NCBI GenBank assembly: GCA_011033025.1
Contig: WFMF01000037.1
Location: 496,001-560,000 of the forward strand
DNA: 64,000 nucleotides
Origin: Beroe forskalii
Taxonomy: Eukaryota; Ctenophora; Nuda; Beroida; Beroidae
Direction: 5' to 3'
Shown in pieces: positions 47,766 to 59,500 of this stretch; within the stretch, counting starts at the first letter, position 1, and each line of letters starts with the position of its first letter. The notes beneath the pieces were generated by a model. That model saw only the letters and a program-made list of their open reading frames with translations, made no database searches and had not been told where the DNA came from. The position numbers and the translations under genes were made by a program.

Positions 47766-49364
47766 CCCACTTCCCCAACCCCTGTTCTCCCCGAGACTTG
47801 GAACACCCATCATCCTTATTATGTTCTATCTCTCAAAACAACCAGTGCCTCCTGCCGTGGGATTCTGTCCACACTGAACACTGAACAGACACCTCTTCAT
47901 CCCAGACAAAATGCCATTCCTTCTTCTACGGACTCCTCACTCCGTCCTGGCGAGACCAAGACCCTCTTCAAGCAACATTTTGGCGAAGTTGACACCTTGG
48001 GTCCCTAACAACCCTCCTCCATCTTCCTGAACTACGAACTGGCAATACGAAATGCTCTGGCCTTGTTTCAGCAGGGAATGTAAGTTCCACTTCAGCATTA
48101 CCCCTTGAAGCATATCTGCCAAGCAGAACTTCTGGATGAATACAAGATTAGGAACTCACCAATCAGAGCTAAGGACTTTGCCAAGATTGAAGCCATTCCC
48201 TCTGTTCTAGTGCTGTGGACGCTCAAGCCCCTTCTCCCTGTAGACATCGCTGCCTTTACCTCCCCAAATCAGCACTGTACTGCGGGACTTTCAGGACAGT
48301 TTCAGTCAGTATGGGAGCTAAGATATCATTCGTTGATTAATTATCGATACCATGGCCAGTGGCCGAGCTTACATTAATAAAGCTTTGATAACGTGCCGTT
48401 AGAAGTAGTGTATTCATACAACACACTTAGGCGAAATTGCTACTCACAAGAATATTGAAACCCTTTTTGCGTCAAAAACTGTGACTGATATGATCAATTC
48501 AAATTTATTTTATCATTCATTCGTCACTAAAATCACGTCCTATCCCTAACCCATGTCTACAAGGAGAAGGGACTTGAGCCAAGCGTCCTCCACACTCAGC
48601 ATCACTCACTTAAACGAAGGAAGTTGCTCCAAGCCCTGAGCTCTGAGTTCTCAATCTAGTACGTAGTCAAGGGGAGGGACGTGGGGGCTGCCCCCCCCCC
48701 CCTCGGAACAATGAAAACATCCTAAAATTTTGCTCTAATTTCGAATATCGTAATATTCGTATTAGGATGAAACTATGATTTTTGTGTGTGTGTGTGTGTG
48801 TAAGCGATTACAAATGTGCGAATGATAAACTTAATATAAAAACAGCCTAAAATTCTCTTTTTTCATAAATTTTCCGGGGACTGCGTCCCAAAATCCTGCC
48901 AGGCTACAGGCCTGGTATCAGGGTATGCTTAAAGTGGAAGTTGCAATCCCTGGTGGTACAAGGCCAAAGCGTTACGGAATGTCAGCTCGTAGTTCAGGAA
49001 GATGGAGGAGGGTTGTTAGGGACCCCAGGTGTCAACTTCGCCAAAATGTTGCTTGAAGAGGGTCTTGGTCTCGCCAGGACGGAGTGAGGAGTCCGTAGAA
49101 GAAGGAATGGCATTTTGTCTGGGATGAAGTCATGGACGGAGAAAAGCTGCTTATCGTAGTTTGGTGAGGACTTTCAGGTGTCATCCATGATCTAGTGATT
49201 GTATTCCACCATGGCAGCAGCATTAAGGTGTCTGTTCAGTGTTCAGTGTGGACAGAATCCCACGGCAGGAGGCACTGGTTGTTTTGAGAGATAGAACATA
49301 ATAAGGATGATGGGTGTTCCAAGTCTCGGGGAGAACAGGGGTTGGGGAAGTGGGAAAGGACATT

Positions 49365-49525
49365 TCATCTCACCACACTTCATCTCAGGACACTTTATCT
49401 CGCAATATGCCAGCTCTATCACTATGCAGAGGTAAGGGTCTAGGTTAGGGTTAGTGTTAGGGTTTGGGTTTGGGTTATGGTTAGGGTCTGGACAGGGGGA
49501 TGAAGTGTCCTGAGATGTCGTCCAC
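49365..49525. mobile_element. Telomere-like MITE, copy 3 (in right arm)
   Basis: Mirror copy of 47600-47765 with ggttagggttagtgttaggg at about 49444. Flanked by ctcaggacactttatctcgc and gatgaagtgtcctgagatgt. Confidence 0.7.
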
Positions 49526-50559
49526 CCCTGGGGTTCCCCTTGCAGGGCAGCTGGGTGGGTCCATCTGGCTATCCAAGTATTGTAGCAAAAGAAGAAGGGA
49601 GGCAGCACATCTTGGCCATGGCTTCAGGTGGTGGCATGAAGACGGTGGAGGCAGCTCTCCGAGCACCATGGTTGGAGTTGTCACGAACAGGGGATATCAG
49701 CTGCTTATCAACAGTGGCGATCTTGGCTCTGCAACCAATTATGAAGTGAGCCCACTTGCAGTAGGGTCTGTAAAATATTCTTTCAAACCAGCAAAAAGCA
49801 ACCACCGTGAATTTGAGCTGCCAAAAATTGTTGGAAAAAGTTTAAGGACGCAAAAATGAATTAATTTCAATTTTTCGCTCAAAATTTTTCCAAGTCCCGA
49901 AATTTTTTGAAGTAAAAATTTTCAAAATATTTTTGAAAAAACACTTTTTTCCACCTTTCATGTGATTGGGATCATTTTAAGCCAAAAAAATTTTTTTCGA
50001 ATTTTTGAAAATTACCCAATTAGCTAATTGGTCAATTAACTAATTATCTGACAAAAAAGTTGTCAATGAAAAAGTTGTTCGCCTCGATGAGATGGACATC
50101 CTGAATCAACCCGAAGTCTCTATGACCATCAGAAGTTGAAATAATTTGGTCTCATAACACCACATAAGGCCAAAAATGGGCGTGGCCCTACGCCCCCCAG
50201 GACGTCGATTCACATAATGTTACCCCCTAGGATTTCTTCATTATGCTTAAAACTAACGAAAACCGTTGAGAAACTGCCTCGACAATGAAAAGTACACTGC
50301 ACAGCCCTCAGCTACTGGAGTATTAGCTTGATGTCTTGAAGAAAGATTTCTTTTTAATTCAAATAATTAATTAACTATTAGTACCATACTTTCAGCTCAC
50401 AATAAGGAGCAGGTTATACTGTGTGTATAACTAACTATATCAACAATTATTAACACAATTATGATTAAAATAATTATATTATCACAATCATATCAACAAT
50501 TAAAGAATAAATCCTTTAAGGGGGGGGGGGGGTTCACCCCTCATATGAGAGCCAAAATC

Positions 50560-51130
50560 CCTGGGGATTTTGGCTCTCATGGGCATAAAAATATTTTGGA
50601 GGCCTAACTCAAAATTTTGGTCAATAACATAAGTGTGAAATTAAGTTTCAAAGCGATTCTGAAAATTTCATGCAGAAACATGGAAAAATGGCGGAGGAGT
50701 AGCGAAAAGAGTAAAGTCCATTTGGGCAAAAGCGCTAACTGAGATATAAGCTATTAAGTGGATTTTTGAAGGTTTTATGGGCTAAAATGGCCAAATAAGG
50801 TCCAATTCACTTAAAAATTGGTTTGCCCATCAATTTTGACCTAAATGATGGGCAAAACAAGTTTGAAGCTCATATCTCCAAAAATGTGGCCAAAATGGCC
50901 ATCTTAAGGCCCAAAATAGGCCAACTGCCACTTTGGTGCACGCGCTTCGCTAGGCATAACTTGGCCATTTTTCATCCGATTTTGACAAACAAATACACTA
51001 AAATGATCAGCTCGTCGAGACAAATCAACCAAAAGCTAAGCTCTATCTCCATCAGGAAAAATTTCGATTTTCGGACGCCATTTTTGCTCCAAGGCCTCAC
51101 ATGGGCAATGTTGGACCTATGGACTCAAGA
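50560..51130. mobile_element. Half copy of the 36.7-37.8 kb foldback
   Basis: Single arm only: shares aaaatggccaaataaggtcc, ttttgacctaaatgatgggc and ggccaactgccactttgg with the right arm of the 36.7-kb element. It is preceded by a g-run (50521-50532) and a small hairpin gagagccaaaatccc/gggattttggctctc. Not A-to-G mutated. Confidence 0.75.
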
Positions 51131-51601
51131 CCACCGTCAAAATGTTGGTACATGCCCTGGCCATCCTGGCCAACTCATATCTCAAATTCGTGTTTTCCAA
51201 AACATCAATCTGCAAGAATTTTCTCCAACTCTGAACTTGAACTTTGACACAATTTCTTGAGAAATTCTATGTAAAAACAGCCAAATCCTAATGAGTCACA
51301 CCTAGATGATTATTGCACATGCATCATCAGTCCAATACCTACCTCAGTTTTTGGGGTGTTTGATTTGCGAGAGCTTTTTATGAGGTAGGGCCCCCAAGCA
51401 GTCAACCCCTGGTACCAGGGTAAAGCACTGTCAAGTACAGTGACCACCTGCCAGATTGAAACTGAATTGAGGTCTTTAACACAAACATGCAGAAATTAAG
51501 TAGCACACTTGGTGAAGAGAATTATAGGCCCAGTTGATGGATCCTTTACCTTGCTACATTTAAAAGGAGTAGATTTATTAAGTAATAGATTATACACTCA
51601 G

Positions 51602-51928
51602 ATGGCAGATGGTGAATTGGTTGGATCAGATGATGATTTTGAAACTCAGGATTTAGATGATAACTTAGTGGAAGAAGAGCTTCCAGTTGATGTGACAAGA
51701 CTATCATGGAGTCGCTACATTCTTCATATGACTTGCCTTGGAGGGCAGAAAACTCTTGCTATTATTGACACAATGGGTGAATGGTTGGCTGACTTTTTTG
51801 GTATAACTGGACCTAAATATTGGTATATCATCGAAGAATATGAGCGCCAAAAGGCTAAAGAATTGAAAGAGAAGAATGCATCAATGACTGACTCAGACCA
51901 GATCCTTGAAGGAGGTATTTCAGACTAA
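51602..51928 (+). CDS. FAM177: FAM177 family protein
   Basis: From the ATG at 51602 the frame gives 108 residues. The core VTRLSWSRYILHMTCLGGQK then TLAIIDTMGEWLADFFGITG then PKYWYIIEEYERQKAKE matches the FAM177 pattern (LTWGPYL..., D..GE..A...GI..PKY.Y.I.EY.R.K). It follows an acidic N-terminal stretch and ends in a charged tail. FAM177 proteins are small conserved eukaryotic proteins; vertebrate FAM177A1 has been linked to the Golgi. The frame is open upstream to 51500 (with VKRIIGPVDGSF, faintly like the family's RRIIHF start). An AG lies directly before the ATG, so either an upstream exon or a spliced leader may join at 51602. Confidence 0.8.
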   Translation: MADGELVGSDDDFETQDLDDNLVEEELPVDVTRLSWSRYILHMTCLGGQKTLAIIDTMGEWLADFFGITGPKYWYIIEEYERQKAKELKEKNASMTDSDQILEGGISD

Positions 51929-53218
51929 AAAAAAGAGCTGATGCTCACCTGGAGTATTTCGATGTTAAGTATTGTATATAGTTGAGCATGTACCTTAAAT
52001 CCAAAGTCTTATCTATCTTGTATTTTGGTTGTAGCCATTTTAGCCCCCTTTGTGGTTAAGCTTCTGTCCATTTGTGGACAATTCCAAACAGCAATTACTA
52101 TGCCAGTGGTTTCAAATGCATTGAGTATTATATAATGTTGATTAATCTGATCTGTGTGCTGCATGATTGGTGTTTTGGAATTTTGATACCTATGTGTGGA
52201 AAGTCATTCCACTTGATGGGCTTTGCTTGTAGGTATGGTAAATGGTTGTATGCTCAATTCCATGGATTGTCACAGGAATTTATTGAAAGTCGAAATTGTG
52301 AATCTTCAGCAGTTACCTAGCAACTAATTTCATAGTACCAGGTAAGTTCAAAGCTAAGTTAAAAGTTGATTTAAAGTTAACTTTGGAGTTCAATTAAAGG
52401 GACTTTCCTTGTGTACTTTTACCCTCTGACCAGCTATAATAATAATAATTTAGATTTTTATATTATAGTGGCACATCAACTAATTTCAATTATTCAATTC
52501 AATTCAATTCAAGCTGTGCCATGATTCATAAAAACATAACTTGCAAAGTATATCTGCATTCTGCTAATATCTAATCACCTCTTCTGCATGTTCATAAATT
52601 TTCTAAAAGATTGGGGTAAAACTATCTTTATTATAAATATCTTGTTGACTAAAAGCATGTAATCTGTCCCAAATATTGATAAGAGTTTGCACACAACAGC
52701 CATGTATGGATCAGACAAATTTGACCCAATTCCAATGTAGGTATCTGTTCCTTTTTTATCCTCAAATCTCTGTCTTTGTTTCTTTGCCACAATGTGACCT
52801 GGTTAGTGACAACTGCTTTCCACAATTTCATAAACTATTATAGATCTTTGAAAATCAAGTATTTCCAATCTGTATTCTGTGTTTTATGATAATTTGATTA
52901 TTTCATAATTGATAACCTTTATAAATAGTTTAGTTTAGTTAAATGTAATCTTTAATGCAGACCATTTAAAGCATTTGGTAATAACATTCAGAGGTAAGCC
53001 CACTTTTGATTTCATCAGAAGTTTTTATTTAACATATAATTGTATTTAAAGAAAGGAATATTTGTCTATTAAATTTTGTAAATAATTATTACCAACATAA
53101 TATTAGCCTAGTTTTGTAACTTTTTAATGCCAGATTGTAATTACAGAAATAAATTTAATTTAATGGCAACATATGGCGTATGATTCTTTCTCAATTATGA
53201 TTTGCACATGAAATTCAT
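51929..53218. other. 3' flank of FAM177, no gene recognised
   Basis: AT-rich. A plus-strand frame at 52072-52320 and a minus-strand frame at 52575-52790 are unrecognised and lack splice context; they are probably UTR and intergenic DNA. An (aattc)n run lies near 52490. Confidence 0.4.
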
Positions 53219-53482
53219 TTGACTTACAAGGATGTACTGTTATATAGCCCACTAGATTTCTTTCCATATAAAGCAAAACTATGCCATTCAATGAAGTATA
53301 TTCATAGATTGGATGGACATCAAGCAAAATCGATTACTCTTGAAAAATTAAAAGATTTATTCCAGGTGACATACTATCAACCTAGAGTTGAATTACAATT
53401 GGTGATACAGTTTGGTAGATATGATATAACTAGCACAATCCGATTATGCTTTTCTCCAGGCCCATTACTCAATCATGTTTAA
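53219..53482 (+). CDS. Exon-like ORF, weak ribonuclease T2-like C-terminus
   Basis: The ORF ends KSITLEKLKDLFQVTYYQPR, VELQLVIQFGRYDITSTIRL, CFSPG. Its order (short helix, YxPxxxLQ, then IRLCFS) resembles the C-terminal part of RNase T2 enzymes. The catalytic boxes (HGLWP, HEWxKHGTC) are not found in the 1.5 kb upstream, so if real this is a last exon or a fragment. A possible acceptor AG occurs at 53230. It stops 53 nt before the collagen start codon. Alternative: chance ORF. Confidence 0.25.
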   Translation: MTYKDVLLYSPLDFFPYKAKLCHSMKYIHRLDGHQAKSITLEKLKDLFQVTYYQPRVELQLVIQFGRYDITSTIRLCFSPGPLLNHV

Positions 53483-53535
53483 TTGAAATATTTCACCTGC
53501 CTAAATCTAATTGATCAAGTCTCTGTTCATAGACC

Positions 53536-56500
53536 ATGGTTTCCAAGAACAAGCAAGCATTTGTGCAACAGGGCCCCAAGCCTGAAGGTATTGGCTCTCT
53601 TATTCCAACTGTCTGCCTTGCTGTCATCTTTGCTCTTGTTGCTTCATGGTTTCAGATGAGGATTGTAGAGTTAGAAAAGGGTGTTAATAACCAGAGAATT
53701 GCCCAGACAATCCAGGTTAGTTAGGTTACCTTCTACCTATAGAAGCTATAATAATGATTGTATTTTATGTGTAATTTGTGCTTTCATAAATAAAAGAAGT
53801 CCAGGTATTTTTTGATATTTTCGAAGTAGAGTGATGGTTCTACAACACTAGATTTAGTGCAATTCCACAACTCCTCCAGGCACTGTCTGAAGAGCTGGCC
53901 TCAGTTAACATGAAGGTTGTGGAAATGGAAGCTGTGCTCGCAGACAGGGAAAAGATGAGAGGACCAGCAGGACCACCCGGACCTAAAGGAGACAATGGTT
54001 CACAAGGTCAATTTAAACTTTTAAACAAATCTATAGTCATAAACTGCTATTTGATATCTAGTCTATGTAAATACATACGTGGCAGATGTGAAAAAAAATT
54101 TGATTTATCAAATTTTTGCACAATTTGTCGGACTTATTGATAATGATTGATGATCAATGTGATCAAATTTGAAAGACTAGCCAACAGAAATTTTCCTAAA
54201 ATCCCCGGGATCTTGTTGTAAATGATAATAACCAAATACAGCAAGTTAAACCCTTCGTTTTATCAGGACCTGCTGGTGCACAAGGCCTGCAAGGGCCAGT
54301 TGGACCTGCTGGAGAGACAGGACCTCAAGGACCACAGGTGATTCAAATTAGTCCCTTAATTGATCATGCTCATTTTCGACGGCGTTTGATTTCCATTTCA
54401 AATTTACAGAACCTACTCGCTATATAAGGATAGTTTGGGTAGTTTTGTCTTTGACAATAAAATTAACCATCTGAATTCTAGGGAGAAGCTGGACCACAGG
54501 GAGTTGCCGGAGAGACAGGTCCTCAAGGTGCCGAAGGGCCTGCAGGACCGCAGGGAGAGCAAGGTTTGACTGGGGCCCAAGGCCTGCCTGGTGAGAGAGG
54601 AGAGAATGGTGTTACTGGCCCCCAAGGAGAACAGGGACCTGCCGGAGAACAAGGCCCACAAGGAGTACAAGGACCTGCAGGAGAAGCTGGTGCAGCTGGA
54701 GAGAAGGGGGCACCAGGTCCTAAGGGCGATACTGGAGATGACGGGGCTAGAGGTCCACAGGGCGCTCAGGGTCCTCAGGGTATGTCTTCAGTCTTACTAA
54801 TCCCCGCCCATATAGCGCTATATTCTAATATGAGTATAACCCTGCTCTACCATCTCAAAGCTTGCTATAAAATCATAAAACGTCATATTTTCATTGAGCC
54901 TTTGAGCTAACTCACAGTCCGAGGCGTGAACGTTTTCTCATCCCATTTCTCTGCAGGAGAACAGGGCGAGAGGGGAAGTCCTGGAATGCAGGGACCTGAG
55001 GGAGCTCAAGGAGAACGGGGCGAGAGAGGCCGTGGAGAACCTGGTGAACAGGTTACTGACCCATCAATGGTGCTGAGCATGTTTCTTGATTTTACTACTT
55101 GATTTTCTGTGTTTTAATTGATCTATATGTGATTCTTGAAAAATTGTTGATTTTCTGTGGGTTGATTAAGCGTGGGTTTTCGTTCTGAATGTTCATACAT
55201 TTTTGGGAAAATACTAATATAACATTTTATCTCCTAATAAAAATAACTTCACAGCGTGATTTTGGTGTTACATAATCGTAGTCTAATACTACCATCACTG
55301 CTGTGATTTATCCTTGAAAGCCCAATCATGATGAAAACTACCTAGTGGTATTACACAAGCCTTTTGAAATTTTTCTAAAGCCTCTCCTGTTACCCCCTTC
55401 CAACTACCCTTTTTATGCCCTGATAATCTTCTTCTTGATACCCATGCTAACCCCTGCTTTTTACCCTTACAGTAATAATCACTCCCTTGTCTTCACTTGT
55501 TACTCCTCCCTTGTTACCCCTCTCTTGTTCCCCTCAGGGTGCGCCTGGTTGTAACCCCTCCCTTGTTTCCCCTCAGGGTGCCCCTAGTTGTAACCCCTCC
55601 CTTGTTTCCCTCTGGGTGCCCCTGGTTGTAACCCCTCCCTTGTTTCCCTCAGGGTGCCCCTGGTTGTAACCCCTCCCTTGTTTCCCTCAGGGTGCCCCTG
55701 GTTGTAACCCCTCCCTTGTTCCCCTCAGGGTGCCCCTGGTTGTAACCCCTCCCTTGTTCTCCTCAGGGTGCCCCTGGTGTAAGTCCCACACTGACCACTG
55801 AGTGCACGGAGTACACTTCCACTGGTCCCCTCAGTGCCCCTGGTTGTAACCCCTGTCCTCCTCAGGGTGCCCCTGGTTGTAACCCTCCTTGTGTGAGTAC
55901 CCCACACGCATTAGTCAGGGTGCCCCTGGTTGTAACCCCTTGTTTCCCTCAGGGTGCCCCTGGTTGTAACCCCACCCTTACCACCTCAGGGTGCCCCTGG
56001 TTGTAACCCCCTCCCTTGTTTCCCACACTAGGGTGCGCCTGGTTGTAACCCTCCATTAGTAGTACCACACTACCACACGCATTAGTAGTACCACACCACT
56101 TCCATTAGTAGTACCACACTACCACGCATTAGTAGTACCTGTTCCCTCACACGCATTAGTAGTACCACACTACCACAGGGTGCCCCCTGGTTGTAACCCC
56201 TCCATTGTAGTACCTCAGGGTGCCCGCATTAGTACCACTTGTTTTCCACACGCATTAGTAGTACCACTCTTGTTCCCCTCCACACGCATTAGTAGTACCA
56301 CACACTTGTTCCCCTCACGCATTAGTAGTAACCCTCCCCACACTACCACCCATTGGTTAGTAACCCCCCCTTGTTCCCCCACACCCATTAGTAGTACCAC
56401 ACTACCACACGCATTAGTAGTACCACACTGTTCCCCTCAGGGGTGCATTGGTTGTACACCCACGCATTAGTAGTACCACACTACCACACGGCTAGTACCA

Positions 56501-59500
56501 CACTACCACACGCTCAGGGTGTACCACCCTGGTTGTTCCCCAGGGTGCACACGCATTAGTAGTACCACACTTCCTCAGGGTACCACTACCACACGCATTA
56601 GTGTACCACACTACCACACGCATTAGTAGTACCACACTACCACACGCATTAGTAGTACCACACGTGCATTAGTACCACACTACCACACTTGTTCCCCACA
56701 GGGTGCCCATGGTAGTACACTACCACACACGCATTAGTAGTACCACACTACCACACGCATTAGTAGTACCACACTACCACACGCATTAGGGTGCCCACAC
56801 CTTGTACTACCACACGCATTAGTAGTACCACGCTACCACACGCATTAGTAACCCACCACGCATTAGTAGTACACTTACACTACCACACGCATTAGTAGTA
56901 CCACACTACCACACGCATTAGTAGTACCACACTAGTACCACACTACCACACGCATTAGTAGTACCACACTACCACACGCATTAGTAGTACCACACTACCA
57001 CACGCATTAGTAGTACCACACTACCACACGCATTAGTACCACACTACCACACGCATTAGTACCACACTACCACACGCATTAGTAGTACCACACTACCACA
57101 CGCATTAGTAGTACCACACTACCACACGCATTAGTAGTACCACACTACCACACGCATTAGTAGTACCACACTACCACACGCATTAGTAGTACCACACTAC
57201 CACACGCATTAGTAGTACCACACTACCACACGCATTAGTAGTACCACACTACCACACGCATTAGTAGTACCACACGCATTAGTAGTACCACACTACCACA
57301 CGCATTAGTAGTACCACACTACCACACGCATTAGTAGTACCACACTACCACACGCATTAGTAGTACCACACTACCACACGCATTAGTAGTACCACACTAC
57401 CACACGCATTAGTAGTACCACACTACCACACGCATTAGTAGTACCACTACCACACGCATTAGTAGTACCACACTACCACACGCATTAGTAGTACCACACG
57501 CATTAGTACTACCACACGCATTAGTAGTACCACACTACCACACGCATTAGTAGTACCACACTACCACACGCATTAGTAGTACCACACTACCACACACATT
57601 AGTAGTACCACACTACCACACGCATTAGTAGTACCACACTACCACACGCATTAGTAGTACCACACTACCACACGCATTAGTAGTACCACACGCATTAGTA
57701 GTACCACACTACCACACGCATTAGTAGTACCACACTACCACACGCATTAGTACCACACTACCACACGCATTAGTAGTACCACACTACCACACGCATTAGT
57801 AGTACCACACTACCACACGCATTAGTAGTACCACACTACCACACGCATTAGTAGTACCACACTACCACACGCATTAGTAGTACCACACTACCACACCACC
57901 ACACGCATTAGTACCACACTACCACACGCATTAGTAGTACCACACTACCACACGCATTAGTAGTACCACACTACCACACGCATTAGTACCACACTACCAC
58001 ACGCATTAGTAGTACCACACTACCACACGCATTAGTAGTACCACACTACCACACGCATTAGTAGTACCACACTACCACACGCATTAGTAGTACCACACTA
58101 CCACACGCATTAGTAGTACCACACTACCACACGCATTAGTAGTACCACACTACCACACGCATTAGTAGTACCACACTACCACACGCATTAGTAGTACCAC
58201 ACTACCACACGCATTAGTAGTACCACACTACCACACGCATTAGTACCACACTACCACACGCATTAGTAGTACCACACTACCACACGCATTAGTAGTACCA
58301 CACTACCACACGCATTAGTAGTACCACACTACCACACGCATTAGTAGTACCACACTACCACACGCATTAGTAGTACCACACTACCACACGCATTAGTAGT
58401 ACCACACTACCACACGCATTAGTACCACACTACCACACGCATTAGTAGTACCACACTACCACACTACCACACGCATTAGTAGTACCACACGCATTAGTAG
58501 TACCACACTACCACACGCATTAGTAGTACCACACTACCACACGCATTAGTAGTACCACACTACCACACGCATTAGTAGTACCACACTACCACACGCATTA
58601 GTACCACACTACCACACGCATTAGTAGTACCACACTACCACACGCATTAGTACCACACTACCACACGCATTAGTAGTACCACACTACCACACGCATTAGT
58701 AGTACCACACTACCACACGCATTAGTAGTACCACACTACCACACGCATTAGTAGTACCACACTACCACACGCATTAGTACCACACCCATCAGTTACGGTG
58801 TTGCAGTAACTTTCCAGCGCACGCTTACAGAGTAACACTTTATTGTGTGCATGAATAACTAATAACTATGTCTATTGCCTACTCAGTGCTCACTTATTTC
58901 AGGAGGGACAGTTATAGGTACCACACACATTACACTATAATAGTCTCACGCACATTTAACATAGCTCCTCTGCGAATTACATCCCTTGATATCTAGCGTC
59001 TCTCACATACACTTTATAGACATGCTAAATGAAAAACCCATCTATTACATGAGCTCTATTTGATAAATCTGACACCGCATCAATGTTATATCTTCTCTAC
59101 ATCAGCATTATATAAAATAGATCTTTGCTAATTCACATGCCAATTTATCATCCGTCTTCTTTGTATCCTAATGTAATTTATAGCCCCAAGATGAATATTA
59201 TTCACAGGCATCCCCAAACCACAGCTTCATATAACCTACGTGTTACAAATATGCAGAACACGTTCGACTATTATATTACTTTAGCGAAAGCCATTCATAA
59301 CATATCTATGGTGGCTCAGGTGCGCCAACATGATATTTCGCAATATTTTTCAAAATCAAAATAAATTTCCGTCAAAATGAATCTTGAATAAAATTATTTT
59401 TTGAATGAGTTTGAGTTTCAATAAGTTTGAAATTAAAAAAAAGGAAAATATTCCTTGGCGCATATAACGCCCCGCGTTATTCGCGCCAGTTGGTTTTCAA

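Larger units (their letters stand above)
46528..50322. repeat. 3.8-kb inverted repeat with ~0.8-kb spacer
   Basis: The left arm (46528-48095) and right arm (48925-50322) are reverse complements at high identity. They include ctgagggctgtgcagtgtac near 46541 with its complement near 50297, ctcaacggttttcgttagtt near 46869 with its complement near 50255, and the 119-codon frame read minus at 47267-47626 and plus at 49500-49859. The left arm has an extra AT-rich 280 bp (about 46573-46852); the right arm has an extra ~105 bp near 49125-49230. The spacer 48096-48924 has an open stretch (AELLDEYKIRNSPIRAKDFA) and a (tg)n run. No known transposase recognised. Confidence 0.9.

Noticed and set aside
50520..50535. 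Homopolymer G runs (14385, 46030, 48690 as C, 50521) as further A-to-G editing
   Set aside because: Isolated homopolymers without a mutated hairpin context; better explained by slippage.
55490..58790. CRISPR-like regular repetition
   Set aside because: Repeats are contiguous without unique spacers, in a eukaryotic intron: a satellite.
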